Below, one piece after another: positions 11,502 to 23,546 of a DNA stretch of 64,000 nt. The translations under genes and the position numbers were made by a program. The first letter of the stretch is position 1; every line of letters starts with the position of its first letter. The DNA comes from Calendula officinalis. Taxonomy: Eukaryota > Streptophyta > Magnoliopsida > Asterales > Asteraceae. The notes beneath the pieces are model-generated. The model searched no databases. It saw only the letters and a program-made list of their open reading frames with translations, and was not told the origin of the DNA. The stretch lies in NCBI GenBank assembly GCA_963853835.1, contig OY970822.1, forward strand, positions 17,423,501-17,487,500. The letters are read 5' to 3'.

Positions 11502-12330
11502 CAGGGGTGGAATTAGAAACTTCCACTAGCAGTAGCACCTTTATAATGATAATAAAAAAAGCGGGTTGAAGGGGACAACGACCTCTAGTGGAATCCTAGT
11601 GGCATCGTCCCGAAACAAAAATAAATTTAACACAAAAAAATTATATTACAGATCACCCTTTTTAATTACATACACCAACAAGTTTTTAAGAATGGATTTC
11701 ACAAACCTACAAAAGAATTACTAATTTCATAAACGTATTACAAAATCTACAACACTTTATGTTTTTTTATTTGGTTCAAATGTTAGAGTTGTCTTAAGGT
11801 GTAGACTATTAATTAATAGTTAGAGTTTTTTTAAGATTGATTTCGGATATTAAATAGAACTTTAATCCATAAAAATGTGGGTTTATAAAATTATATTATA
11901 TTTTATAAATACCCCTATGATTTATAAAAAAAATCAATTTAAAGTATTGAAAAAGGAAAACAAAAGGAAAATGATTTGAAATGTTTGGACTAAAGAATTT
12001 TTTTGTTGAAATATATACGGTAAAAAAGGAAAATGTTAAAATTTATGGGCTAAGAAAAAATAAAACCTTGTAATATAGATGGCTTAGAAAGAAAAAAAAA
12101 GTTGATTTAAAAATATAAATAACAAGATTCAAACTCTTAACCTCTTATATACATGTAAAGAGTGTTGGCCAGATGCGCTAGTAGACAAATGTGTCTTATT
12201 TCGCCTTTTTGGATATATATTAAGGTATTCAAAATACTATAACAATAAATAAGTTCCGAAAATTTACCGTAACGAAATTTTCTCGAATAGTAGCGCGTGT
12301 CACCGTGTACACTATAGTAAATCCGCCCTG
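11502..12330. mobile_element. Non-autonomous hAT element
   Basis: An 829-bp element. The left end reads CAGGGGTGGAATTA and the right end, reversed, CAGGGCGGATTTA, a hAT-style inverted terminus. The flanks are TTAAGTAT (11494-11501) and TTAAGTAC (12331-12338), an 8-bp target duplication with one mismatch, which is the hAT size. There is no transposase ORF. On the minus strand near 12128-12185 lies a tRNA-like stretch (TAGCGCATCTGGCC, then GAGTTTGAATC), possibly a captured or inserted SINE head. Confidence 0.8.
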
Positions 12331-12760
12331 TTAAGTACTTATGTGTATGTTTAAATGTACTTGAAAAATGTTTATTTACCTTTTTTGTTTAAAACAAAAT
12401 TCAAAAGTAAGGACCTTTAGAAATCTAATATTTTGAGGTTTGGTACGGATCTGGTGAGGACTCTTTTCCCGGTGAGGACTGCGAGGACTCCAAAAAAAAC
12501 TCTAAAAATGATCCAAAACAAAAAATATGGATCATAATAATGATCCACAAAAAAATATGGATCATTGTTATGATCCGCAAAAAAAAGTGGATCATAATAT
12601 TTTTTTTCAAAATCTTTTTTTAGTCAAATGTAATAATAATCATGGGAAGTTATATATATATTTTTCAGAATTTATTGAAATATTTTTGAAATGTCCTCGC
12701 GAGTCCTCGCTGTTTTTGAAGTATCCCACTTCTAACTTACATACCCAAATATTTTTTTAA
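12331..12760. other. Gene-free stretch with short GGATCAT repeats
   Basis: No gene is seen. At about 12508-12600 GATCC and GGATCAT recur several times, separated by A-rich tracts, forming short inverted and direct repeats. GAGGACT words at 12450-12490 and GTCCTCGC words at 12693-12710 face each other and may be the ends of a small unclassified repeat. Confidence 0.4.
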
Positions 12761-15059
12761 CTAGTTTCTGACCCGTGAAAAATCACGGGCTGTCAATAAT
12801 TTTACTAAGTGTAACTCTTATGAAATACAAAAATTTATCATTAATTTCATAATAGATCAACGATAAGAAAATATTTAATGCTTCTAAAACGCAAAGTAAG
12901 AACATGAGCTTGCAATTTATATAGAGAAATTTTAAAATTACTTAATAGTATAATGATAAACATAGAATAAGAAAGAAAAAAAAAAGTCAATGAAAATATT
13001 AATAAGTATATTCTAAAAATTACGAAACAATCTCTTTAACAAAATAAAAAACATTAACATAAATTTATATATACTTTCTTAGATATAACATTTAAGGAAG
13101 TGATGATTACGAAATAAAGGATGAAAAAATGTAATTTAAACCTATTCAAATTAATATTTATATAGAAAATATAAAGGATATTGACATCTACGAAAATAGT
13201 GATGATAATCTATATATCTATCTATTCTATGTATTATAATAAAATAATATTTTAAAAAGCCATATGTCATCTTGTAAAGCCCCTAATGCCACGTGACAAC
13301 CTAAGAGATCACCGCATAAACCAATACAAAATAAATATTATGTAATTAATTAAATTAGTTATCCTTTGCTCAAAATTATCTCCTGCTCAAAATTAATTTC
13401 CGTTGCCTTCTTTTTGCTCCTAAAAAAAGGTATATTTTAAATTAACGGGTACCTTTAAATTTTAAATTTTAAAATTGAAAACAATTTTTTGGAGTTAATT
13501 GTACATATCTTTCTTTCATTCAAATTCAAAATCTATATCCTTATCTATCTATATAAAGTCATGTATGATAAAACGCATGGTTTAATATAAGTATTAATAT
13601 GTCCAAACTATGTCATTTTGATTTTATTTTAACATCATGAAGTGCAACACATCAATTTAAAACGAACCTGTGTATTACACGGGTTATAAACTATGAATGA
13701 ATATGACAGAATATGTCAATGTTTGTTTATGAAAAAAATATTTTTTAATTAAATGTTATCATGTTTACATATAAGATTTTAGTCATTATATTATACCGTA
13801 TGTGATTTAGTAGTTTATTTTTTATATGATCTTTAACCAATTATTGTTACCATTAAAGAAAAGAGACGCAGTTTTTATCATTTCATTACTCACTTAATGT
13901 AATGTAAAATTTGGATTTTTCTTTGTTAAATTTATGTTAATTCTCAAAATAAATTCATCTTAATTCTCAATATAAATCTTTGCAGTGCGTATGAAATTAT
14001 GAATTTTGTGCCTCAATTTTTTATTACACGTATAGTACTTAATTTTGAAATCATACTAATGATTCATTCGACCCGTTCCATTATTAACTAAATCTAAATA
14101 TATATTTAGGTTCTTTTTCCTTTAGACCCGTTCGTTTTAACTTGATTTTTTATTTTCTAAACGTATAGAATCCAATCTATTAGAATGATGAATACTAAGT
14201 ATTTCTACCAAAATTTAATATATTTTAGACTGTTTCCCCATTTTTGATCCATTTTAACCGTTTAATTTTTAGCATTATATTTTTATTCAACCCAACTGAT
14301 TGGTATTGATTAAATTTCTTTTTTTTTTTAAATTATGTTGTTTTTAAGGAGATTGAGTTTGTTACTATTATACCATTTATTTTAGAAATGGGATGTAATG
14401 CATAATTTGTGGGCGAATTATTTATTTTGATAAAATGGAATATACAATCTTAAAATACGATTATAGCAACAATTTTAATTATGTGAATATTCGAAGACAA
14501 TTAACATTGAAAGTATCAAACGTAATAAGGGAATTAATTTGAATTTATGATAATATTCATTTGTAGTTATTAGTTGCTATAAGTAAGCCAATAATATATG
14601 AAAACTTGGATTTTGTAATTTGTGGTAGTGATGTTAATTATACTAAATGTTTAATAATGTGGATAATTAAATTAAAAAATGTAGTATAACACTGAAGTAA
14701 ATATATTTTGGAGTTAATATAAACGAAGTTAATTTGTTGTACTTCGGACTTGCAGATTAAGACAAATGGAGTTAATATATTTCTGACTTCGGACATTAGA
14801 AGTTAATACAAATGGACTAATTATGAAGCAATTTGATGGTACTATGGAAGATTAAATTTTTTGTAATTATTTAGAATGCTAGCTTGTTATGGTATAAAAA
14901 TTAGGGAAAACAAAATTAAATACAAATTGGTTCCTAAATTATATAAGTCTACTATCATCACACGAAATAAGGAGGCTGGAAATTATGGCAAGAAATACAA
15001 GAGCTAAAATATTGACACGTGGCACTAAGGGGTTTGATTTATTATAGTAGCAGAGTAGA
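12761..15059 (-). mobile_element. Non-autonomous Helitron
   Basis: Read on the minus strand it starts TCTACTCTGCTACTATAATA at 15059, preceded by A. It ends at 12761 with a CCCGTGA-TTTT-TCACGGG hairpin, then TCAGAAA, then CTAG, followed by T. Helitrons begin TC, carry a hairpin about 10 bp before a CTRR end, and insert between A and T without target duplication; all four features are present. The 2.3-kb body has no Rep/helicase ORF. It contains a second, decayed Helitron at about 13221-13694 in the opposite orientation. Confidence 0.75.
13221..13694 (+). mobile_element. Small decayed Helitron nested in the larger one
   Basis: The start TCTATTCTATGTATTATAAT follows an A. Shortly after come GCCATATGTCAT and GCCACGTGACA words resembling those after the start of the host Helitron. 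Near the end a CCTGTGT-ATT-ACACGGG hairpin (one G-T pair) at 13667-13683 is followed by CTAT, not CTAG, so the end has mutated or lies a few bases away. Confidence 0.5.
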
Positions 15060-15622
15060 TGTGATCAATATTGACCATTAATTATTATTGATAAATTATT
15101 GAGATTTGTCTCTTGATATTATATAAAAATTAAGGATCATTTTGAACACATATTTTTATTATAATAATTGTTTTTTTTTTGTTATAAAACATAATTAAAG
15201 TAATAATAATTGTTTTTTTTTTTTTTGCAGAATCAAAATTAATATTTATACAATTTGTGTTTTTGACTTTTTATTGTTTATTGCAACCTTATTTTGATTT
15301 CAATCTTCGTATTATACATTTACATGATATTTGAAGTTAATCCGGAGGTTTTTTGAATTATACTTATATTTTGAATTATACACTAATTTTGAGTAATTGT
15401 TCGTATTATATTTTTTTATTATAATTTTGAATAAAAGATATACATAACTAATTTAATTAATTATAAAGTTAATCATGAATTTGTTTTAATTTTAAGTGAT
15501 AATATTTAAAAAAATAAGATGCTCTTTTAAGGTGTCATATGATATTGTAAGCTTTAAAAGATGATATGTAATTATATAGGTTTTGATTTATTATTATTAT
15601 AATAATAGATTAATTCGCTATC
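15060..15622. other. AT-rich gene-free stretch
   Basis: Long T runs and (TAA)n-like sequence between the Helitron and the first exon of the EAPP-like gene. No ORF, repeat ends or RNA gene are seen. The promoter of the next gene should lie in the right part, but no clear TATA box stands out. Confidence 0.4.
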
Positions 15623-15748
15623 ATCGCATTCTATAGAGTTTGGCTCTCGTCTCTCTTGCCCAAATTGATACAATCTCCCAGTCTCCTCCACCAAGACTGA
15701 TAACCGCCTCCTCTACTCCGGCCATTCTATAGTTCCATATCAATCCTC
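15623..15748 (+). other. Probable 5' UTR exon of the EAPP-like gene
   Basis: A CT-rich stretch without ATG that ends at a strong donor, CTC|GTAAGT, at 15748/15749. The next acceptor in frame context is TTTGCAG directly before the ATG at 16660, giving a 5' UTR intron of about 911 bp. The upstream edge is an estimate. Confidence 0.5.
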
Positions 15749-16659
15749 GTAAGTATAATCTTATATTCGCAAATATGCTTATTTCTTGTCACTTGATTTT
15801 ATCAAATTTATTAGCTTTTTGTTCCAAATGCAATTTATAGTTTAAATTGGTATAGCTATAAACTTAGGGTTTTCATATTCTCCGATAGATTACTAGGTGT
15901 TGAATTTCTTCTTATTTGGATGTTTTTGATTAATACAAGTGAAGGGTTTCTCGACAGTTATCAGCCTTGGGTTTCCCTGTAAGTAGAAATTCAAGTTTAT
16001 CTGAATCCGACACTTGTAGGGATTTGTTAAACAAATCGAGCTTTTTATAAATTTGAAATTGGTTTTAACTAGTTGTAAGCCATCATAATTATTCCAATTG
16101 TTGGTGTTTGGGATTGCGTTTTTTAGAAGTGCTTATTAAATGGCATCAATGGCACATTTGTAAGCTTCTTTTTCTTCCAAATTTCTGCTGCTGCTACTGT
16201 TTATATATATTCTTCTCTTTTAACCATAATCATGTTGCTACTGAATTGTGTGCATATACAATCAAATAGTACACACATTGTATACATATAACCAAACATG
16301 AAAATATGACTAATGAAGCACCTGATGATATCACTTTCTGCCTATTGAATTATTGATGTAACTTTATTGTCAGAGTTTCCTTTGACATGAATATATGCTA
16401 AATTTAATAATTTATTCTTAGAGGTACTTTGGTTTGTGTAATTGGTTTTATTAAAGATTGAAAGAGATTAAACTTGGACTCATGCTAAAAACATTTTCGC
16501 TTATTTCTCAGGTCGTATCTTTCTCCTGTTATGAAAGTAGTTACTATTCCAAATACTTGTATTTACTTTATGAAAGTACAGAACAATCTGTCAATATTTG
16601 TATTTACTTTATGTTTGTTGAATTATCATTTCGTTAATTTTTTTTTTATCTATTTGCAG

Positions 16660-17460
16660 ATGTCACAACAGAAGGATGATGAACTTATCAATGAATCTAT
16701 TGATGGTGAGAGAAAAGAAAATAATCAAGATCAAAATGTTGAGGAAACAGTAGGTAAATTTCTGCATATATTTGGATCTGTTTAACACTTATATTTGTTG
16801 GTTTATTACAGTTTGTATGTTTATCTTAGTCTTTCATGCGGTTTTGACTTTTCTGCATCTAGTATTTGATTAGAAACGCAACATATTTATGTTATTTCGC
16901 GGCATATAGTATAATCCAACTGATACTGTTATTTAAAATCAGTTTCAGATGATGATGTAATAGACTATTCGGTGAAACCTGAGTTTTATGATCCAAATCT
17001 TGATGATAAAGACCAATTGTGGATTCAAAAGAAACGAAAAGGTCAATATTCTGATGCAGTGCTTAGCTGTCCCGCCTGTTTTACAACCCTATGCCTCGAG
17101 TGCCAAAGGTATTTACTTGGATTACTTAATTCATAAATGTCTTTGGTAATTATCACCACAAAAGTTTCGGGTGAAATTCTTGGTTTTGTTTGATTATATA
17201 TAAAATTAATAAATTGTTTCAGGCATGAAAAATACGTGACCCAATACCGAGCAGTGTTTGTGGTAAATTGCAAGATGAAGAAAGTGCAAGTATCAGAAGA
17301 AGGCAGTTTGAAGAGAAAAAGAGTTAAAAAAAGGGGTGCTGTTTTAGCCGATGGTGGGTCATTTAGTCCCGTTTGTTGCTTGGTTTGTGAGACTGAGGTT
17401 GGGGTCGTTGATGATGATGAGATCTACCATTTCTACAATGTTCTTCCAAGCGAGTGTTGA
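16660..17460 (+). CDS. E2F-associated phosphoprotein (EAPP)-like
   Basis: Three coding exons (16660-16753, 16949-17108, 17223-17460) join in frame to 163 residues; all introns are GT-AG. An alternative acceptor at 16942 would add two residues. After an acidic N-terminus come EFYDPNLDDKDQLW (residues 43-56) and SDAVLSCPACFTTLCLECQR (66-85), then HEKYVTQYRAVFVVNC, a basic stretch, and a second Cys pair with DDDEIYHFYNVLPSEC at the C-terminus. This is the EAPP family pattern: paired CxxC zinc-binding motifs and the DEhaHFaNVL ending. Human EAPP binds E2F factors and is nuclear; the plant protein's role is inferred from that. The ATG starts at the first base after a 5' UTR intron. No break is seen. 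Confidence 0.85.
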
Positions 17461-18017
17461 TGGAAATTTGTTTCTGAATTTAAGATTAATGGAAAAGTGT
17501 GTACTTCAAAATCATGCTTTTAAGCTTTCAATGATGTATCTAAGATGCTTCCGGATTGTAATTTTGAGCCTGAATCATGTGTAGTGATAATGGTGAGTTT
17601 TAAGTACATATAAATAGGTTGATTCTGACTATACGCAATAACATTATAAATAAACAATCAACAGATTTAACCACCATTTTTGCTTATAAGTAAACAATCA
17701 ATAAGCGGTAAGTCTTCCTTCTTATCTTCGTCGGTTTCCAACAATAATGTTTATAATTTTTTTTTACAACTGTTAGGATATGGTGTTTGTATCCGCCTGG
17801 TGATATACTTTAACTTATGAAGTTTATTGTATTACTTGTATTAACTAGACTAGTTGGTGGCTAGGTTGTCCATCAAATCACTAATACTTAGTCTGGAAAA
17901 TTAACAATATATATTTATCAATGACAATTTACATAATCAAAAGTTGGGCATGACAAAAAAATAAAAATAAAAAGAATACAGAACCGATAACATCTACTGA
18001 ATTAGTTTCTTAACAAA
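17461..18017. other. 3' flank of the EAPP-like gene
   Basis: The 3' UTR presumably lies here. No other ORF, RNA gene or clear element end is seen before the Helitron boundary at 18018. Confidence 0.4.
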
Positions 18018-18410
18018 CTAGCTGGTACCCGCGCAATACGGCGGGGTACCAATAACTATATTTTGAGTCGAGAAAAAGATATCGGTTACACATTTTTTTC
18101 AACCAAAAAATGTACAAGTAACACACAATTATTAGAAATTATTTTTATAAACTTTAAGTCTTCCTATTTATGAAAACGTCTAAAATCCAAATGTAGCATA
18201 GATTTGGATGACTTCCAAGACTTATATGATAAAGAACCTTCCGTGATGGATCTAATTTGTCCTTGTATTTTAGTATTTGGTAACGAATAAATTTTCATTC
18301 ATTGTCAACGTGATTTCCATAATATAATGTGTTTCAAAATGAGGCATGCAATGCAATAAAGAGACAGCAATACAATAAAATTAATAAAACGACATCATGA
18401 GCAATATTTT

Positions 18411-18604
18411 GTTGGTGAAATATGAAATTGAAAACCATTACATGACTCAATATATATTCTGTTGGTGAAATATGAAATTGAAAACCATTACATGACTCAA
18501 TATATTTTGTTGGTGAAATATGAAATTGAAAACCATTACATGACTCAATATATTTTGTTGGTGAAATATGAAATTGAAAACCATTACATGACTCAATATA
18601 TTGT
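18411..18604 (+). repeat. Four-copy 48-50 bp tandem repeat
   Basis: The unit starts GTTGGTGAAATATGAAATTG and continues AAAACCATTACATGACTCAA. Copies begin at 18411, 18461, 18509 and 18557 and are nearly identical. The 73-codon ORF over it is simply the repeat read through. Confidence 0.95.
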
Positions 18605-19533
18605 AGTTTACCAAAAAATGTTCTTAAAAATTGTGAATTTGAGCATTAATTTGAGATGTGAATTCATCCATGCAATCATTTAAGGTAAAATTTTGCTATG
18701 TCAGATGACTAATTGCTCCCTGCAGATGAGAAAACACCAAAGTATTAATAAAACATTTATGATTTTTAAAAGCCTTCCATCAAACAATTTGGCTTTTAGA
18801 AGTCTTTAGTCAAAAAAAGGTCAACCCAAGTTGCTTTTATCTCTAAGTCTTCGAATGGTCAATATTATTAATAAAACTAAAAGGAAATGATTGACCGACA
18901 AAAGTTGGAAAAATTGGATTTATAATCCATATGACATGATAAATCATTAATTTTAAAAGAAAAATAATTCTCAAAATAATATTATCATATCTGGCATACT
19001 GGTTATTTATTAAAAGAATAAAGATAAGATTTATGGACAAAAAGTGTTTTGGGTCAACCAAATATGACTGGGTCAACGGGCACATTCCAACCTGTACAAA
19101 AATTAAAATTTTTAAAGTGAAATTAAAACAAATAGCTACCTGAATGGCCATTGGGTATGTTGATTTTTTGTTATTGCCATTGTTGATCCCATATCCAGTG
19201 ATGTTGGTCAAATTTTAATCTCTTGCAACTGAAAATGAATGAGACAATTGGAAGTTTCTCACAAATTATTATAAATCAAATTATTGCAAGATTCAACAAC
19301 AATATGCAACGTGTATGAACGGATTTAAAAATTAAACATACTCAAGGGGATGCTTAGATGTAAGTTTTAGAAGATAGTATTGTGACTTCAAAGTTCCAAA
19401 TCCAAATCACATAATTCCATAGTAAGAAAAATATGATGGTATTTTATAGTAAAAAAGGTCGAGTACTTCTCATTTGATTTGAGACATTAAGATAATTTTC
19501 CAAAACAAATGATGTTATACTGAATATTACAGT

Positions 19534-19598
19534 AGTGAAATTTAGGAAAAGAAAAACTTACAGAACAGTGAAATTTAGGAAAAGAAAAACTTACAGAA
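19534..19598 (+). repeat. 33-bp direct duplication
   Basis: AGTGAAATTTAGGAAAAGAA plus AAACTTACAGAA occurs at 19534 and again at 19567, back to back with one spacer base. Confidence 0.9.
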
Positions 19599-20591
19599 AA
19601 TTATGTTGCTAACACTGGTTTTTCTTCACATATGTTAGTCAAAAGTTGCAATCACAAAAATTAACCTTTATATGTGTTTCCGATGTTACCTTCACAGCAT
19701 CATACTTAAGCCATGCAAAGCACTAAAATCACTTAAATTTGATAAAAGATTCTGACCTATAATGGAGTTTTTTCACAAAGAACAATTCTTCAATTTCAGA
19801 CATAACCGAAACACAATTTGCAGCCTTCTCTCACACATGTATTAAACAACCTAATATTAGCTCAGCTATACAAGAAAAATAATCAAGTATAAGATTCATA
19901 GTAAATTACAAACAGGTAAAATTTTGTTGGTGGCTCGCACACGACAGATAGAACAATGACATGACTCTCTTCAAGAAAACTGAGAATTAGGTCAGCACTC
20001 AGCTACTTATTTCATTCTTTTTACAGATGCATAACCGATAGAAACATGTATAGATGTAAGTTAGAGTTACGATCATACCTAAAATGAAATGAATTGACGA
20101 CAATGAATGATGGATAGAAAGAGAGGAGAGAGGCGATTCTTGTCACTGTCATGATAGATTTTTTTTTTGAACGGCACTGTGATGATACATAGCAGGCGAC
20201 CCTTTGGTTTTATTTTAGGATTGGTTGCCGTGCAAATTCGTATTGGGAATTCCCAAGTTTACAGGGACGATTGAAAAACTCGAGGAAGGGGAATTCCCGC
20301 TGTATTGGGTGTGGAATAGGCTCGAGGAATTGTGGTGCTAGCTCCTTATTAGCTTTTTAATTTTAGTTTTCGAATTTTCATGGTGGGGGTGATGATTTTG
20401 CCGAAGCTCCCTCCCGATCTCCTTTGTTGCCATTCAATAAAAATAGGCTCGAGGAAGGGAACTTCCCAATACGGCTGTATTGCGTGTGGAATATGTAGGG
20501 GCTGTTTAGTTACGTAGGGGATTTATTTGAGGGAATTAGAATCTAGTTAATATATAGATAAGTAAAGTGAAACACAAATCAAATTATCATT

Positions 20592-20660
20592 CTAGCTGAG
20601 ATGATAAGACGTCTTTCTTAGTATGTAGCTAACAGTCTCGTGTTCGAATCCTAGTCCAAC
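20592..20660 (+). repeat. tRNA-derived SINE-like head
   Basis: CTAGCTGAGATGATAAGA resembles a Pol III A box and GTGTTCGAATCC at 20640-20651 a B box, 40-45 bp apart, followed by a T-rich tail. This is the layout of a tRNA-derived SINE head. No target duplication was found, so element limits are open. Confidence 0.4.
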
Positions 20661-21138
20661 TTTTTTTATTAAACGCATGTGTATCCTGATTTAGTAAGTG
20701 TGTTGGCTGAATTTTCAGCCTTTCTAATAATGGAAGGGGGTAAATGCTTTATAATATAGTATAGATATTGAGTAAATTTTAATATATGAACTTAAGAAAT
20801 GATCGATAACAAACTCTGTTAAGGTAATTTTAATATAAATAATGTATACCGATAATAGCAATGATTTTGGTTTGTTTGTAAGAATTGATGAATTTGGGTT
20901 GGGTGGCATTGTCAATCACGTGAACAAAAAGGTAGTGTGTCTCCTTAATTAAAGTATTTAGTGGTTAACCTACTATGTAAATGTCAAAAAAAGATTCGAT
21001 GAGGGCCCATCATCCTGGTATCGCTAGTTTTTTTTATGAGGGTAATAGATTTATCTGAGATGGTCGAGCTTTGCTCGTGATATACGTGACCTAACAGTTA
21101 TTGTAGTCAAATCCGGACATTTCAATTATTATTTAATA

Positions 21139-21400
21139 CTCCCTCCGGCCTATAAAAACTTCTCATTTGGCTTTTGCACATGTTTTTTGGTGATAGTTAG
21201 TGGTAGAGTCATTGATAATACTTTTGATTAAAAATAAGGTTGGATTGGAGAGAGAAAGATAGCTAGTGGATATTAGTGGTGGAGTTTTTAATAATAATAA
21301 TTTTTTATTGTGTGGAGCCCACCAAATATGGGAAATGAGAAGTTTTTTGTGGGACAAAAGTTGAGAGTGAAATGGAAAGTTTTTTGTGGGACGGATGAAG
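21139..21400. mobile_element. Stowaway-type (Tc1/mariner) MITE
   Basis: A 262-bp element between TA dinucleotides. The left end is CTCCCTCCGGCCTATAAAAA followed by CTTCTCATTT. The right end, reversed, begins CTTCATCCGTCCCACAAAAA, with AAATGAGAAG further in. CTCCCTCCG ends and a TA target are typical of plant Stowaway MITEs. No coding capacity. Confidence 0.85.
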
Positions 21401-23546
21401 TATATATTTACCTAGATAATACGTGATCTTTAATAGATCATTTCAAGTAGGAGTGCTTATGAGGAGGTGGAGCCGCACATGTCCTACGTTTTATAGGGGG
21501 TCCATTTTATGTATATACTCTTATAGTTTTAAGTTAAATATAATAATTTAATAAAATAAAAATTAGAAAGTCCAATTTTTTAAATATATCTTGTATTTAA
21601 GGGGACTAATTTCATTTATTCAGACCATCAAAATTTTGGAGACACCCAGCCTATCACCAAATATGGTTTGGTATCGCTAGTAGTAGCTTCCACAAATGGG
21701 ACAGAGACAAACGAGTCTTTTCATTGTGGTGCAAATGTGGAATTGATAGGGACACATTTTGCTTTGTCTTATTAGTCGGTAGAACAGAACATACAATAAA
21801 AGTTAGAACATAAGGTTTCAAAACTAAAGTAAAAACCGCCTCCTGAATTTTAGGATCAATACTTTATCAGTGAATATACAAATAATTATGTATATTAGAG
21901 ATAGCCCTAAAAGCTGTGATTAACAAAACCCTAAATCTATTCTAAAATATAATATTTAAATTTTTCAATATCAAATCTCTTAATTTTAATACAGTATAAT
22001 TTATATATATTATGACAAACTTATTTGTAAAGAAAAAAGTGTATTGTTAATGACAGCCTAAAGGCTATCTTTAAGATGTATAAAAATTGAGTTTTGATAA
22101 TTATAGCTTTAAGGATTGTCACTAGACATGCATCTGAAACTTGTACATTAGTTTATAACCACCCTCCTGAATTTTTGGAATTACCCTCTCATAAATCAAT
22201 GCACTATTTTTTATGCACTTAATTTTATCTTCTTATTAATAGTCCTTATAAGTTATAACTGTAATTATTATTTTCAAAGAAAAAAGTTATTATCAAATTC
22301 TATAGATAATATTTATATTATTAAATGAACATAGTCATTTAAAGAAAAAAGGAGTCCATTTCTCTTTATTTTTTATAATTCATAATGTATAAAATATTTT
22401 AAATATGATAAAAATTAGTATACTTCGTATAAATTATAAATCTTAGAACTGAAAATTCTTATGAATATAATAATGATGGTAAAAAATGGTCTCTAGACCT
22501 GGCACACACATAAGTCGGCTAACCACCAGGACAAATGACCTTCGGTTGTTAATCTCTTCACCAGACTTGTATATACAACAAAAAGAGCGAAAATTAATTA
22601 AAAAAATTATAAACTGTAACCTACTATTGATCGATGACAATGGTATATACAATATTAATTTTAATAAGCTAGCTTGTGAATAGATATCCATATTTGCAAT
22701 GGAAAGTTAATTTTATTACTTCAAATAATATTTATCATCTCAATATTAACTCTTGGATATAGTTCGTTTTGTAATACTTTAATATTATAAAATAAATATT
22801 ATTGTCTAAACTTTCTAAACATCTAAAAATCGCTAAATATATTAAGATTAATATATAATTAAAAATGATAAAAATTTTATACTTACTGAAAACCATTGAA
22901 ATTAATTTAAATTACGGTGTTACATTTTGTTTCATCCAATTTCCCACCGGTCTCTCTATATATATTTAGGCAAAAGTATATTTATCTAAATCTTACCTCT
23001 TCATACTCCTATTTTAAAAAAATTTATCTAAATCTTACCTATATTGTTGTTGTTAGATTTTGTTTATTTACAGAAGTAATTCCTACAATTTTTTCTAAGA
23101 GAAATATTATTACATGCTATAATTTGTATCTACTTAAGTATCAAAAGCATTTGATGATATAAATAAAAAGAATGCAAATAGTAACAAGCTAGACACAAAT
23201 AGTAGGAACTAATAACATTTTTTATATTTTTTTTAACCAAGCACATACAATTCTCTTGTTGCACATAACATCATGACTCCGTAAATACGTTCTCTAATAT
23301 ATACGAGTAGTTGAAGGCACACAAATTACAAATTAGAGAAAGATGGAGAGTGAGAGAAGGAATTTGAAATTGATGCAAATGGCCCCCATTACCATCTCAT
23401 CAAACCTCATATGTCCTTTTGATGTGATCAATATGTTCCACCAATACATGCACCTCCTCCTCTTCCTTTCTTTTATTTACAATTCCCATTAATCGATCAA
23501 AAGGAACTCGATCAACAACTATCTTTGAAGATATAGCTAGTTAAAA
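21401..23546. other. Gene-free AT-rich stretch before the ALOG gene
   Basis: No convincing ORF, RNA gene or element end is seen. The short ORFs at 22443-22691 and 22486-22683 overlap on opposite strands and show no family motif. The last few hundred bases should hold the ALOG promoter; no clear TATA box stands out. Confidence 0.35.

Larger units (their letters stand above)
18018..20558 (-). mobile_element. Non-autonomous Helitron
   Basis: On the minus strand the 3' end is a strong hairpin (GGTACCCCGCCGT/GCGCGGGTACC, 18024-18050) followed by AG and CTAG, with T next (18017 reversed). The 5' end is placed at 20558, TCTATATATTAACTAGATTC preceded by A, which fits the Helitron start and A/T insertion rule but is less certain than the 3' end. 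The body holds a four-copy 48-50 bp tandem repeat, a 33-bp duplication and no helicase ORF. Confidence 0.6.

Noticed and set aside
11022..11529. Overlapping ORFs of 94-151 codons near the gypsy LTR end
   Set aside because: They run across the LTR border and the palindrome cluster and show no conserved domain.
18462..18683. 73-codon ORF with repeated ENHYMTQYI
   Set aside because: It is only the 48-50 bp tandem repeat in frame, inside a Helitron.
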